Of a stretch of 64,000 bases of DNA, positions 39,950 through 49,750 are shown one piece after another (within the stretch, counting starts at the first letter, position 1; each line of letters starts with the position of its first letter). The position numbers were made by a program, and so were the translations under genes. Where the stretch lies: assembly GCA_934489945.1 (NCBI GenBank), contig CAKSSY010000001.1, positions 28,306 to 92,305 of the forward strand, read 5' to 3'. Source of the DNA: an uncultured Eubacteriales bacterium (GTDB lineage Bacteria > Bacillota > Clostridia > Oscillospirales > CAG-272). The notes beneath the pieces were generated by a model that was not told the origin of the DNA, did not search any database, and saw only the letters and a program-made list of their open reading frames with translations.

Positions 39950-40897
39950 ATGTCAAACAAAGCAGCAGAAAAAAAAGCTGTTTCGCGGAAAGACATGACT
40001 CGGTTACAGTGGACATGGAAGGAAATGAAGAGAAACAAAGCAGCGTATCTGATGTGCTTTCCCTTCATGTTGATTTTCACGCTGTTTACCGTTGTTCCGG
40101 TCATCCTTTCGATCGTGTTCAGCGTTACGGACTTCAACTTGCTTGAATGGCCGAATTTTGTCTTTGCCGACAACTATATCCGTCTGTTCCTCGATGACGA
40201 TATTTTTATCATTGCCGTCAAAAACACCTTTATTTTTGCCATTATCGTCGGTCCTGTATCCTATTTGCTTTCTTTCGTGGTGGCTTGGTTTATCAACGAG
40301 TTGCCGCCTAAGATCAGAGCCGTGGTGACACTGGTCTTCTACGCTCCTTCCATTTCCGGTCAGGTTTACCTGATTTGGCAGACGTTGTTCTCGGGCGACT
40401 CTTACGGCTGGGTAAACGCCAAGCTCTTGGAAATCGGATTGATTACCACACCGATTCAGTTCTTTAAAAATGCGGATTATGTTATGCCTCTTTGTATCGT
40501 GGTCGCGCTGTGGACATCGCTTGGTACCGCTTTCCTGTCCTTTATTGCCGGACTTCAGGGCGTGGACAAGGCGCAGTACGAAGCCGGTGCCGTTGATGGT
40601 GTCAAGAACCGGTGGCAGGAACTGTGGTTTATCACACTCCCCAATATGGGACCGCAGTTGATGTTTGGTGCCATCATGGCAATTACCAGTTCTTTTGGCT
40701 TCGGCGGAATCGTAACCGCTCTTTGCGGCTTCCCGTCTGTCGACTATGCAGCTCATACGATTATGCACCATTTGGACGACTATTACGGTCAGCGTTTTGA
40801 GGTCGGATATGCTTCGGCGATTGCTGTGGTATTGTTCGTAATCATGGTGGGCGCGAACATGATCGTTAAGAAGATCATTGCAAAGGTAGGTACGTAA
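39950..40897 (+). CDS. Sugar ABC transporter permease (UgpA/MalF type), pair 1
   Basis: The 315-residue protein has a basic cytoplasmic N terminus, six helices (the first at about residue 36, FPFMLIFTLFTVVPVIL) and an EAA loop YEAGAVDGVKNRWQELWFITLP. It is the first half of a CUT1 heterodimeric permease. GGAG precedes the ATG, and the next permease starts one base after its stop. Confidence 0.92.
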   Translation: MSNKAAEKKAVSRKDMTRLQWTWKEMKRNKAAYLMCFPFMLIFTLFTVVPVILSIVFSVTDFNLLEWPNFVFADNYIRLFLDDDIFIIAVKNTFIFAIIVGPVSYLLSFVVAWFINELPPKIRAVVTLVFYAPSISGQVYLIWQTLFSGDSYGWVNAKLLEIGLITTPIQFFKNADYVMPLCIVVALWTSLGTAFLSFIAGLQGVDKAQYEAGAVDGVKNRWQELWFITLPNMGPQLMFGAIMAITSSFGFGGIVTALCGFPSVDYAAHTIMHHLDDYYGQRFEVGYASAIAVVLFVIMVGANMIVKKIIAKVGT

Positions 40898-40898
40898 T

Positions 40899-41771
40899 AT
40901 GGCAAAATTAAGAACAAGAAATCATAAAGTCGTACTGAACCGATCGCGCGGCGGCGATGCCGGCATTACCGTAATGCTTTCGCTGTTGGGTATCTTCATG
41001 TTCCTTCCGATGCTTTATGTTGTAATGCAGTCATTAAAGCCTTTGGATGAACTTTGGATGTTTCCGCCGAGATTTTACGTGGTCAGTCCCACACTCAGCA
41101 ACTATTCGGACCTTCTGACTTTGATGAATACATCATGGGTTCCGTTTTCCCGATATATTTTCAATACGGTGTTTGTTTCTGTGGTAGGAACTACCGGTAA
41201 CCTGTTCCTTTCCTCCATGGCGGCTTATGCAATGGCGAAAATCAAATTTCCGGGCGGCAAGTTGATGTTCAAAACCGTCAGAACTTCTTTGATGTTCCAT
41301 GCGACGGTAACTTCTACTACATCGTTCCTGATTATGAGTAATCTGCACCTGATTGATACTTACTGGGCAAGAATTATTCCCGCATGGGCAACTTCTCTTG
41401 GTTTGTACCTCATGAAGCAGTTTATGGAAACCGGTGTTACCGATGCTGTATTGGAGAGCGCACGTCTTGACGGCGCAAGCGAGCTTCGTACATACTGGAC
41501 GATTGCCATGCCGATGGTAAAACCCGCTTGGTTGACGCTGATTGTATACTCTTTCAAGGATTTGTGGAACGCGGGCGCGTCCATGTACATTCAGTCGGAA
41601 CAGTTGAAATCCTTTAACTATGCCATTCAGCAGGTTATGGCCGGTGGTATCAAGCGTGCCGGTGCCGGCGCGGCGTCTACGGTCATTATGATGATCGTAC
41701 CGATTACGGTCTTTATCATTACACAGTCGAATATCATTGAAACCATGGGTTCCAGTGGTATGAAGGATTAA
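40899..41771 (+). CDS. Carbohydrate ABC transporter permease (UgpE/MalG type), pair 1
   Basis: The 290-residue protein has six helices (first near residue 29, SLLGIFMFLPMLYVV) and an EAA loop LESARLDGASELRTYWTIAMP. It pairs with the preceding permease. A one-base gap between the two implies translational coupling. Confidence 0.92.
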   Translation: MAKLRTRNHKVVLNRSRGGDAGITVMLSLLGIFMFLPMLYVVMQSLKPLDELWMFPPRFYVVSPTLSNYSDLLTLMNTSWVPFSRYIFNTVFVSVVGTTGNLFLSSMAAYAMAKIKFPGGKLMFKTVRTSLMFHATVTSTTSFLIMSNLHLIDTYWARIIPAWATSLGLYLMKQFMETGVTDAVLESARLDGASELRTYWTIAMPMVKPAWLTLIVYSFKDLWNAGASMYIQSEQLKSFNYAIQQVMAGGIKRAGAGAASTVIMMIVPITVFIITQSNIIETMGSSGMKD

Positions 41772-41782
41772 GGAGGATGCAG

Positions 41783-43960
41783 ATGAAAAAGTTTATATCC
41801 GTTCTTGCTTTGATGTTTGCCCTCATTATGATTCTTCCTTTGTCGGCAGGCGCATTCAACTCTTTTCAGACCTATACCAACGCGATTGGCGGATCTCCGC
41901 TGTATTCCCCCGATGCTTATATTCCGATTAACACATATAATTCCGCTTATATGGGACTTGATAAGACGATGTCCGATCCTTACGATATTGCTGTGGACGG
42001 TGAGATGAATGTCTATATTGCCGATGCAGGATCGAATTCCATTATTGTGTTGGACAGATATTATAAGCATAAATTTACTTTGACAAGTTTTACCAATGAA
42101 ATCGGAGCCCCTGACTCCTTTGCTTCACCTCGTGGTGTGTTTGTTACCGATGACAAATACGACGGCTATGGCAATTTGGTGGAGGAAGGAAAAATCTACA
42201 TTTGCGACACGCAGAATTATCGTCTTGTTGTGTTCAGCCGCAGCGGAGAATTTCTGTATGTTTTGGATGCTCCTGAGTCAGAGTTGTTTGAGGAAAATTC
42301 CATTTATTATCCGATTGCGGTTGCGGTCGATAAATATAATCGAATTTTTGTGGTGTCGTCGCAGACCACGCAAGGTATTATTGTCTTGACATCGGAAGGC
42401 GAATTTACCGGGTTTATCGGCGCGCCGAAGGTCAGCATTTCTCTTTGGAACATTATCTGGAGACGTTTTCAGAACGAACAGCAGAGAAAACAGCAGTCAA
42501 CCTTTGTTCCCGTGACTTTCAATAACATTACGGTGGACGAAGATGGTTTTGTTTATGCGACATCCGATAAAATCGACTCCAGCAAAATTGCATCTGCAAT
42601 TCGTTCCAAATCCATTTCCGGCACAAATGCACCGGTAAAAAAACTGAATGCCGCAGGCGATGAGATTATGAGCCGTAACGGCTTTTTCCCGCCGGTTGGT
42701 GAAGTTGCATATCTTACCAGTTCTAATAACTCAAGCGATATTACGGGAGTTTCCACAATCGGCGATGTCGCGTTGGGCGATGCGGGGACGTGGTCCATTA
42801 CCGATACCAAGCGAAGCAAAATATATACCTACGACTCACAGGGCAACCTGTTGTTCGCTTTCGGAGACAAGGGCAATCTTCAGCTCGGTCATATCGGTAC
42901 GTTAAAAGCAATTGCCTATCAGGGCGAAAAATTGTTGGCACTGGATTCCGGTTCCACCAAGAGTATTACGGTGTATGAGAGAACCGAGTACGGAAACATT
43001 CTGATTTCGGCGGTTGCTGACCAAATTAACCGTGAATACGATAAGGCATCCGAAAACTGGACTGAAATTCTGAAAAGAAACTCGAATTTTGATGCCGCCT
43101 ATATCGGTATCGGTCAGGCTCTTTACAGAAGCGGTAAATACGAGGCGGCTCTTGATTATTATGAGGCTGCGTATGATACCGAAAACTGGTCAAAGGCGTA
43201 TGCCGAACTCCGTAAGGAAAGAGTCGAAAAAATCTTTCTTTTGATTCCGCTTGGAATTGTTGCACTTTGTATCGGTTTTGTTTTCCTTGCGAAAAAGATC
43301 GGCAAAGTAAATCTTCGCGCGGCAACGTCGGGAGAAAAGATTACATTTGGTAAGGAACTTTTGTTTGGATTTCATGTGATTGCTCATCCGTTCGATGGCT
43401 TCTGGGATTTGAAGCACGAAAAACGTGGTTCGTTACGTGCGGGACTCATTTTCCTCGCTGTGGCAGTGCTGACGTTCTTCTATCAGGCGATCGGACAGGG
43501 CTATTTGCTCAATCCGACGGGCGGATATTCTACAATTCTTACGCAGGTTATCAGTGTATGTATCCCGATCTTACTGTTTGTAATTTCCAACTGGTGTCTG
43601 ACAACGCTGTTTGAAGGCGAGGGCAGTTTTAAGGACATTTTTGTTGCAGTGTGTTACTCGTTGCTTCCGATTCCGCTGTTCACGATTCCTGCAACTATTT
43701 TCTCCAATATTGTGACGAACGATGAAAAGGATATTATCACGTTGCTCGGAACTTTAGCGTTTATTTGGGCAGGCTTCCTGATCTTCTTCGGAACAATGGT
43801 TACGCACGATTATTCACTTGGCAAAAATATTATTATGGTAATATGTTCGGTTGTCGGTATGGCGTTTATTATGTTTGTTGCCCTGCTGTTTACGACGCTT
43901 TTGGGTAAGATCGTAAGTTTCGTCACTAATATCATAACTGAAATTGCTTACCGTATGTAA
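41783..43960 (+). CDS. NHL-repeat propeller / TPR / transmembrane / Yip1-domain protein
   Basis: The 725-residue protein has a signal peptide (residues 1-23, ending SAGAF), a beta-propeller of NHL-like repeats at about 40-400 (DIAVDGEMNVYIADAGSNSI, PRGVFVTDDKY, IYICDTQNYRLVVFS), a TPR-like pair of helices at about 415-475 (AAYIGIGQALYRSGKYEAAL), a transmembrane helix at about 482-505 and a Yip1-type multi-helix domain at about 531-722. The propeller should face outside. This layout is not a standard transporter part; it suggests a membrane-anchored docking or sensing subunit. AGGAGG is six bases before the ATG at 41783; the ATG at 41777 overlaps it. Third component between the two permease pairs. 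Confidence 0.8.
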   Translation: MKKFISVLALMFALIMILPLSAGAFNSFQTYTNAIGGSPLYSPDAYIPINTYNSAYMGLDKTMSDPYDIAVDGEMNVYIADAGSNSIIVLDRYYKHKFTLTSFTNEIGAPDSFASPRGVFVTDDKYDGYGNLVEEGKIYICDTQNYRLVVFSRSGEFLYVLDAPESELFEENSIYYPIAVAVDKYNRIFVVSSQTTQGIIVLTSEGEFTGFIGAPKVSISLWNIIWRRFQNEQQRKQQSTFVPVTFNNITVDEDGFVYATSDKIDSSKIASAIRSKSISGTNAPVKKLNAAGDEIMSRNGFFPPVGEVAYLTSSNNSSDITGVSTIGDVALGDAGTWSITDTKRSKIYTYDSQGNLLFAFGDKGNLQLGHIGTLKAIAYQGEKLLALDSGSTKSITVYERTEYGNILISAVADQINREYDKASENWTEILKRNSNFDAAYIGIGQALYRSGKYEAALDYYEAAYDTENWSKAYAELRKERVEKIFLLIPLGIVALCIGFVFLAKKIGKVNLRAATSGEKITFGKELLFGFHVIAHPFDGFWDLKHEKRGSLRAGLIFLAVAVLTFFYQAIGQGYLLNPTGGYSTILTQVISVCIPILLFVISNWCLTTLFEGEGSFKDIFVAVCYSLLPIPLFTIPATIFSNIVTNDEKDIITLLGTLAFIWAGFLIFFGTMVTHDYSLGKNIIMVICSVVGMAFIMFVALLFTTLLGKIVSFVTNIITEIAYRM

Positions 43961-43983
43961 CATACAGAACAGGAGATGATAGA

Positions 43984-46900
43984 ATGAAAAATATGAAAAA
44001 ATTAATATCGTTGCTCTTGACTGTATGTTTTCTTCTCGGGGCAAGCACGGGAATTCTTTCAATCGGAGCCTCGGCAACGACTACAACGTCTGCCACACCG
44101 GATCAAAAAGATCCGATTGACCTTTCCGCAATCGATTATACCAAAGAGGTTTATTATACCGCGGAAGAAAAACTGGCAACGATGTCGATGGCGTTTGAAA
44201 AGGGCGACTATCAGTTGTGGGTCAATTCCTACACCGGCGAGGTTGCTACAGTCAATACCAAGACGGGAGAAACACTGTTCTCCAATCCTTATGATGTCGG
44301 CTTGAGTAAGGCTGTTACAACCACCAAAAACGAAATTCTCTCGCAGATCATTATCGGATATACCGGCAATGATTCTACTATGACCAATACGTTCAACAGT
44401 TACAATGATGCCGTGTTGAACGATCAAATTAAGGTTAAGAATATTAAAAACGGCATTCGCATTGAGTATACGATCGGTCGTGAGGAAACCAATTACTTGG
44501 TCCCAAGACTGATTACCGCGGAACGCTTTGAAGAATTCTTCGGTGCGACGATGCGTGAGGCAATGAAGGAAGAGGGAAAAGAATGGTATTATGAAAAGCG
44601 TTTTTTGACCTTCTACACACTTCGTGACCCCGCTGAGTTTGCGGATTCTCAGAGAAAGCTGGCGGAGTTGTATAAGGAAATTCCGATCACCGAAAAGATC
44701 GGTGCTGTATATCAGATCAATGAAGAGATTACGGCGGCAGAGTTGATGCAGCTTGAGGAATACATCAAGACCTATGTTCCCGCGTATACCTATGAGGAAC
44801 AGGATTTTGACCATGAAAAAACCGAGTATGTCAATGAAGATCAGAATCCCGCAGTGTTTAAGCTCGCTCTTGAATACACGCTTGACAACCTCGGAATGAA
44901 GGTGACACTTCCTGCAAACGGTATTCGCTTTGATGAATCGCTTTACAAACTTTCCTATATCACGATTTTGCCTTATATGGGTGCGGGAACTTACAGCGAA
45001 ACCCGTCCGAACACCGGATATACTTTTCTCCCGGATGGAGCGGGCGCAATCTTCCGTTTTGAAGATCTTGGCGGCGGCGGAACTGTCAGCGGTCAGGTTT
45101 ACGGTCAGGACTATGCTTATCACAACATCAGCGGAAAGTACCAGGAAGTATTCCGTATGCCTGTATATGGAATTGTTCGCAACAATGAGTATGTCTATGT
45201 GAAAAATCCTGTGACGGGTGCTTATGTGTTGGAGAAGCAAGAGAACCCGACCAGTAGCGGTTTCTTTGCAATTATTGAAGAAGGAGACGCACTTGCTACG
45301 ATTCGTTCCTTCCACATGGGCAATACGGCTGAGTATCATACCACGCAGGTCAGCGTGAATCCGAGACCTTCCGACTCATATAATATTGCGGATTCCATTT
45401 CTGTCGGCAATAACTCGTCGTGGACGGTTGTTTCGGACAGAAAATACGTTGGGAATTACACCATTCGTTATATTATGCTGACGGACGATGCGGTTGCCGC
45501 GGAAAAAGGAATTACCGACTATTATCCGACTACGTATTTCGGTATGGCGATGGCATATCAGAATTATTTGACATCCCCCTATTCTACCGGTACGCAGAAT
45601 GAAACCCCGGACAAACAGACCTCGGTTCTGAAAAGAATGGAGGACAGCGAACTTGAATCCACGATTCCGCTGTATATTGAAACGTTCGGAACGATTCAGA
45701 CCGTTGAAAAAATCCTTTCCGTTCCTGTCAATGTCATGGCTCCTCTGACAACTTTTGAGGATATTATGACGATGTATGATGAGCTTGCGGAATACGGAAA
45801 TATCACCAATATCAATTTCAAACTCACGGGTTACGCGAATGGTGGTATGTATTCTACGGTTCCGTACGGACTGAAGTGGGAGAGTGCAGTCGGCGGCAAG
45901 AAAGGCTTCCGGAAGTTGCTTGAATATGCTGCCGAGATTAACGGCGGATCAACGACTGACGGAAAAGCACTCGGTATCTTCCCGGATTTCGATTTTGCGT
46001 ATGTCAACAGTCTTTCTGCGTTTGATGGCTTTTCTTTCCGGAGAGATGCGGTGAAAACCATAGATGACCGTTACAGCACCAAACGCGTTTATTCCTCTAC
46101 TTATCAGACCAGCGAAGGATTTGGAAACCTGTTGATCTCTCCTGCATATTTCAGCAGATTCTATGAAAAACTTACCAAAAACTATTTGAAGTATGTGGAT
46201 GAGAAGAAGGGGATTTCCGGATTGAATATTTCTGTTGCCACGCTCGGTTCCGATCTTAACTCCGATTTTGATGAGAAAGAACCCTATAACCGTGAGGACA
46301 GCAAGAATTTCACCATTGAAGCCCTCAAGTATCTCTCGGATCATTACAACAAGGTCATGGTGCAGGGTGGAAACGTGTACACATGGCAATATGCAGATTA
46401 TATTGTCGGACTTTCGATTGACTCAAGCCGTTATCTGATGGCAAGTAATACTATTCCGTTTGCCGGAATCGTACTTCACGGCTATATGCAATACACAGGA
46501 ACGGCAATCAATGAGGAAGGTAACATCCGTTATGGTATTCTTAAAGCAATCGAAAGCGGTTCCTCTCTTTACTTTATCCTGACATATCAGAATGCCACCA
46601 AGTTGAAGGAAGATTACCTTCTCAGTCAGAACTACTCGGTCAGATATGATATTTGGGCAGGTAGCAAGGATGAAGAGGGCGTGTTCAAAACGGGCGAACT
46701 GATTGAGTTGTATAATCAGTTGAATGATGCACTCGCCGACGTACAGAACAAAAAAATTATCGGACACAAACTTCTTGACGGATGGCGTGTTCCCGATGCG
46801 GATGAGCTGATTGCCGATGCCGAGGCGGAAAAGGCAGAGGAACTTCGCATGGAGGAAGAAAAGAAAGCGGCTGAGGAAGCAAGGCTTCGCAGTGAACATC

Positions 46901-47586
46901 TTGAGGCAAGAGTCTCTGTCGTGAAAAATGCAGAAACGGCTCGTAATACTGCTAAGCAGAGACTTGCCGGCGTTCAGATTGAAACAATCCTGAAGAGTCT
47001 GCAGACAGCATTGGATAAAATAGAAACGGCAAAGGAAGCCATCAAGAATGCAGCGGAAGGTGATGATATTACCGCATTTGAAAAATCTATCGCCGATGCT
47101 GAACTTTCAATTCACTCTTTGTATAATACCAATGTAATGGTGGCGTATAACGAAATTGTAAATGCCAAAAAGACGGTTGACGACAAGGTTCGTTTGCTGA
47201 ATGAATCCATTGAGTTTTTCAAGGCTGACGGAAGTTATGACAAAGACTTCATCTCAGAGGTTGAGGTCAATGTTGAGCCTGTTCGGAAAATTGCCGAGGA
47301 AGTGGACGAAATTATGGCAACCATTACCGATTATCGCAATCAGGTTATTGCCGCGGCAAACGGTATGATTGTTGTGGAGGAAGAAGTAGAAGAAAAACCC
47401 GAGGAAAAGGGTATGCCGGAAAAATACAGAGTGAATGACGGATCAATTGTCTCTGTGGTATACGGCGAAGTTGGTTCTCCCTACAAGACATTCCTGCTGA
47501 ATTACAATTACTTTGCCATTACTGTGGAGTATGAGGGAACCACTTATGAAATCGGTGCGTACGGATACGTCGTACTGGATCACTGA
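43984..47586 (+). CDS. DUF5696 domain secreted protein with C-terminal coiled coil
   Basis: The 1200-residue protein has a signal peptide (residues 1-33), then a large domain matching DUF5696, an uncharacterised family in Firmicute carbohydrate clusters. Segments such as NINFKLTGYANGGMYS, ALGIFPDFDFAYVN and KVMVQGGNVYTWQYADYI look like strands and loops of a TIM-barrel glycosidase, so a degenerate or true glycoside hydrolase is possible; catalytic residues are not assigned. Residues about 935-1120 are a charged coiled coil (ELRMEEEKKAAEEARLRSEH), followed by a small beta domain. There is no lipobox or sortase motif. AGGAG lies eight bases upstream of the ATG. Confidence 0.75.
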   Translation: MKNMKKLISLLLTVCFLLGASTGILSIGASATTTTSATPDQKDPIDLSAIDYTKEVYYTAEEKLATMSMAFEKGDYQLWVNSYTGEVATVNTKTGETLFSNPYDVGLSKAVTTTKNEILSQIIIGYTGNDSTMTNTFNSYNDAVLNDQIKVKNIKNGIRIEYTIGREETNYLVPRLITAERFEEFFGATMREAMKEEGKEWYYEKRFLTFYTLRDPAEFADSQRKLAELYKEIPITEKIGAVYQINEEITAAELMQLEEYIKTYVPAYTYEEQDFDHEKTEYVNEDQNPAVFKLALEYTLDNLGMKVTLPANGIRFDESLYKLSYITILPYMGAGTYSETRPNTGYTFLPDGAGAIFRFEDLGGGGTVSGQVYGQDYAYHNISGKYQEVFRMPVYGIVRNNEYVYVKNPVTGAYVLEKQENPTSSGFFAIIEEGDALATIRSFHMGNTAEYHTTQVSVNPRPSDSYNIADSISVGNNSSWTVVSDRKYVGNYTIRYIMLTDDAVAAEKGITDYYPTTYFGMAMAYQNYLTSPYSTGTQNETPDKQTSVLKRMEDSELESTIPLYIETFGTIQTVEKILSVPVNVMAPLTTFEDIMTMYDELAEYGNITNINFKLTGYANGGMYSTVPYGLKWESAVGGKKGFRKLLEYAAEINGGSTTDGKALGIFPDFDFAYVNSLSAFDGFSFRRDAVKTIDDRYSTKRVYSSTYQTSEGFGNLLISPAYFSRFYEKLTKNYLKYVDEKKGISGLNISVATLGSDLNSDFDEKEPYNREDSKNFTIEALKYLSDHYNKVMVQGGNVYTWQYADYIVGLSIDSSRYLMASNTIPFAGIVLHGYMQYTGTAINEEGNIRYGILKAIESGSSLYFILTYQNATKLKEDYLLSQNYSVRYDIWAGSKDEEGVFKTGELIELYNQLNDALADVQNKKIIGHKLLDGWRVPDADELIADAEAEKAEELRMEEEKKAAEEARLRSEHLEARVSVVKNAETARNTAKQRLAGVQIETILKSLQTALDKIETAKEAIKNAAEGDDITAFEKSIADAELSIHSLYNTNVMVAYNEIVNAKKTVDDKVRLLNESIEFFKADGSYDKDFISEVEVNVEPVRKIAEEVDEIMATITDYRNQVIAAANGMIVVEEEVEEKPEEKGMPEKYRVNDGSIVSVVYGEVGSPYKTFLLNYNYFAITVEYEGTTYEIGAYGYVVLDH

Positions 47587-47607
47587 GGAAAGGGAGGTGC
47601 ATAATTC

Positions 47608-48594
47608 ATGACTAATACAAAGAGTATTCCCGGTAAGTCCGGGAATGAAAAATCCGCGCCGAAAAAAAGAAGAAAAATCGCCTCTCTTGACAGAAGAAAG
47701 GCTCGTGCCGGATGGTTTTTCGTTCTTCCGTTCGTAGTGGGATTTGCTTTGATTTATCTTCCCATTGTGATTGATTCCATTGCAATCAGTTTCAGTTATA
47801 TTACTCCGCTACAGGGCGGTGGTATGGAACTCAACTTTGTCGGGTTTGAAAACTACAGAAATGCTTTGTTTGTGGACCCCAACTACGTTCAGACATTGAT
47901 TACGGGTTTGAAAAATCTCGCGTTTGACATTCCTGCTATTCTTATTTTCTCACTGTTTATGGCAATTCTTCTGAATCAGAAAATGGCGGGCAGAGCCGCA
48001 TTCCGTGCGATCTTCTTCATTCCGGTTATTCTTTCGACCGGTATTATGGCAAGTATTGAAGCACAGAACATTGTCGGCGAATACATGGATTCCGCCGAAG
48101 GTATTGATGATGGTTCCGGTACCAGTGCGGCGGCAGAGATCGTCTCCGCAATTGATATTGAGAGACTTTTTGCCAATATGAAGGTCGGAACCGAGCTGGT
48201 TACCTATGTCGTGTCCATGATCAACAACATTTACGATATTGTCAACCGTTCCGGTGTACAGATGCTGATTTTCCTGACAGGACTTCAGTCAATCTCACCC
48301 GCTATTTATGAGTCCTGCTCAATCGACGGTGCAACTGCATGGGAAACGTTTTGGAAGATTACGCTTCCGATGATCAGTCCGATGATTCTTGTAAACGCTG
48401 TGTATACCATTATTGACTCTTTTACGGCAGACTCCAACCGAGTTATGAAATTCCTGGAAACTGCCGAATCGAAAACCCACGGACGCGAACTTAGTACGGC
48501 AATGGCGTGGATGTATTTCCTGATTGTTATTCTGATCTTGGCAATCATTTCCGCTATTCTGTCGGCATTCGTGTTCTACCAGAGAAAAGATTAA
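47608..48594 (+). CDS. Sugar ABC transporter permease (UgpA/MalF type), pair 2
   Basis: The 328-residue protein has a very basic N terminus, six helices and an EAA loop (YESCSIDGATAWETFWKITLP). An inserted stretch of about 45 residues around 150-195 (EYMDSAEGIDDGSGTS onward) enlarges an extracellular loop. It begins the second permease pair of the operon. GGGAGG is upstream of the ATG. Confidence 0.92.
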   Translation: MTNTKSIPGKSGNEKSAPKKRRKIASLDRRKARAGWFFVLPFVVGFALIYLPIVIDSIAISFSYITPLQGGGMELNFVGFENYRNALFVDPNYVQTLITGLKNLAFDIPAILIFSLFMAILLNQKMAGRAAFRAIFFIPVILSTGIMASIEAQNIVGEYMDSAEGIDDGSGTSAAAEIVSAIDIERLFANMKVGTELVTYVVSMINNIYDIVNRSGVQMLIFLTGLQSISPAIYESCSIDGATAWETFWKITLPMISPMILVNAVYTIIDSFTADSNRVMKFLETAESKTHGRELSTAMAWMYFLIVILILAIISAILSAFVFYQRKD

Positions 48595-48606
48595 GGAGGT
48601 GTTAAA

Positions 48607-49656
48607 ATGAACGCACAAGGTAGCTTTAAACCCAAGGTTATGAAAGAAACCAAAAACAAGATTCGTGTGGAATTTGACAGAACACCTCTGAAGGAAAGAT
48701 TGAAAGCAAAATTTCTTTCGCTTTACTTCCTGCAAAAAGTAATCTGGTATGTTTTCCGTCTTGTTCTCCTGGTCGGTATTTCTTATATCGTCCTGTTTCC
48801 GTTCTTCTCCAAAATTGCCGGTTCCTTCATGAGTCCTGAGGACTTTGTTGACGTAACGGTCAGACTGATTCCCAAGCACTTTACATTGAACACCTATAAG
48901 GCAATTATCTTGGAAAACGGATTCTTTGAGGCTTTTAAGAACACTCTGATACTTTCGCTTTCCGCCGCCATTTTGCAGACATTCTCTTGCTGTTTGGTCG
49001 GATACGGTCTTGCCAAGTTCAAGTTTAAGGGAAACAAAATTGTTTTCCTCTTGGTTCTGTTTACGATGGTATTGCCTCACCAGACGATTCGGTTCTCTTT
49101 CAGCCGGATTTTCACCTATTTCTGGAAAGAATTCTTCGGGATTTTGCACTTCCTTCACCTGGTACCGGACAGTCTTGCCAGCGGTATCAATATGATAAAC
49201 ACCCACTGGCCGATGGCGATTCTTTCGGCAACGGCACTGGCATTTAAGAATGGTCTGTATATTTTCCTGTTCCGCCAGTTCTTTAAGGGCGTTCCGGATG
49301 AACTTGAGGAGTCGGCGTATATTGACGGTTCCGGTGTATTCCGTACATTCTTCCAAATTATCATTCCGCTTTCGATTCCTACTATGATTACGGTGTTTTT
49401 GTTCTCCTTCTGCTGGCAGTGGACGGATAACTTCTACACAAACGTATTCTACACGACAGCAAGAATGAAATTGATGCCGAGTATTGTGGCAGTTCCTTCA
49501 TCCTTGATGATGAATTTTGCGGCGCAGGATCTGTATAATGCAGCCATCAAGAATGCCTGCGGTATTCTGATTATTCTTCCGCTTGTCATCTTGTATATTT
49601 TCTGTCAGAGATTCCTGGTTCAGGGAATTGAACGTTCCGGTTTGACCGCCGATTGA
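48607..49656 (+). CDS. Carbohydrate ABC transporter permease (UgpE/MalG type), pair 2
   Basis: The 349-residue protein has a basic N-terminal region, six helices and an EAA loop (LEESAYIDGSGVFRTFFQIIIP). It lies 12 bases after its partner with AAGGAGG before the ATG and closes the operon. Confidence 0.92.
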   Translation: MNAQGSFKPKVMKETKNKIRVEFDRTPLKERLKAKFLSLYFLQKVIWYVFRLVLLVGISYIVLFPFFSKIAGSFMSPEDFVDVTVRLIPKHFTLNTYKAIILENGFFEAFKNTLILSLSAAILQTFSCCLVGYGLAKFKFKGNKIVFLLVLFTMVLPHQTIRFSFSRIFTYFWKEFFGILHFLHLVPDSLASGINMINTHWPMAILSATALAFKNGLYIFLFRQFFKGVPDELEESAYIDGSGVFRTFFQIIIPLSIPTMITVFLFSFCWQWTDNFYTNVFYTTARMKLMPSIVAVPSSLMMNFAAQDLYNAAIKNACGILIILPLVILYIFCQRFLVQGIERSGLTAD

Positions 49657-49695
49657 TTCCGAACAAGCGGTTTGAGTTCTGTTAGAAAAAGACCG

Positions 49696-49750
49696 AATAA
49701 AAAACAACATCCTTTCACGGATTTTCCGTGAAAGGATGTTGTTTTTTATT
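49696..49750. terminator. Perfect 26-bp hairpin ending the giant operon
   Basis: AATAAAAAACAACATCCTTT through CACGGA pairs perfectly with its complement over a TTT loop. The T-run at the end of the right arm serves the rightward operon; the other strand serves the leftward membrane protein, whose stop lies inside it. Confidence 0.9.
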
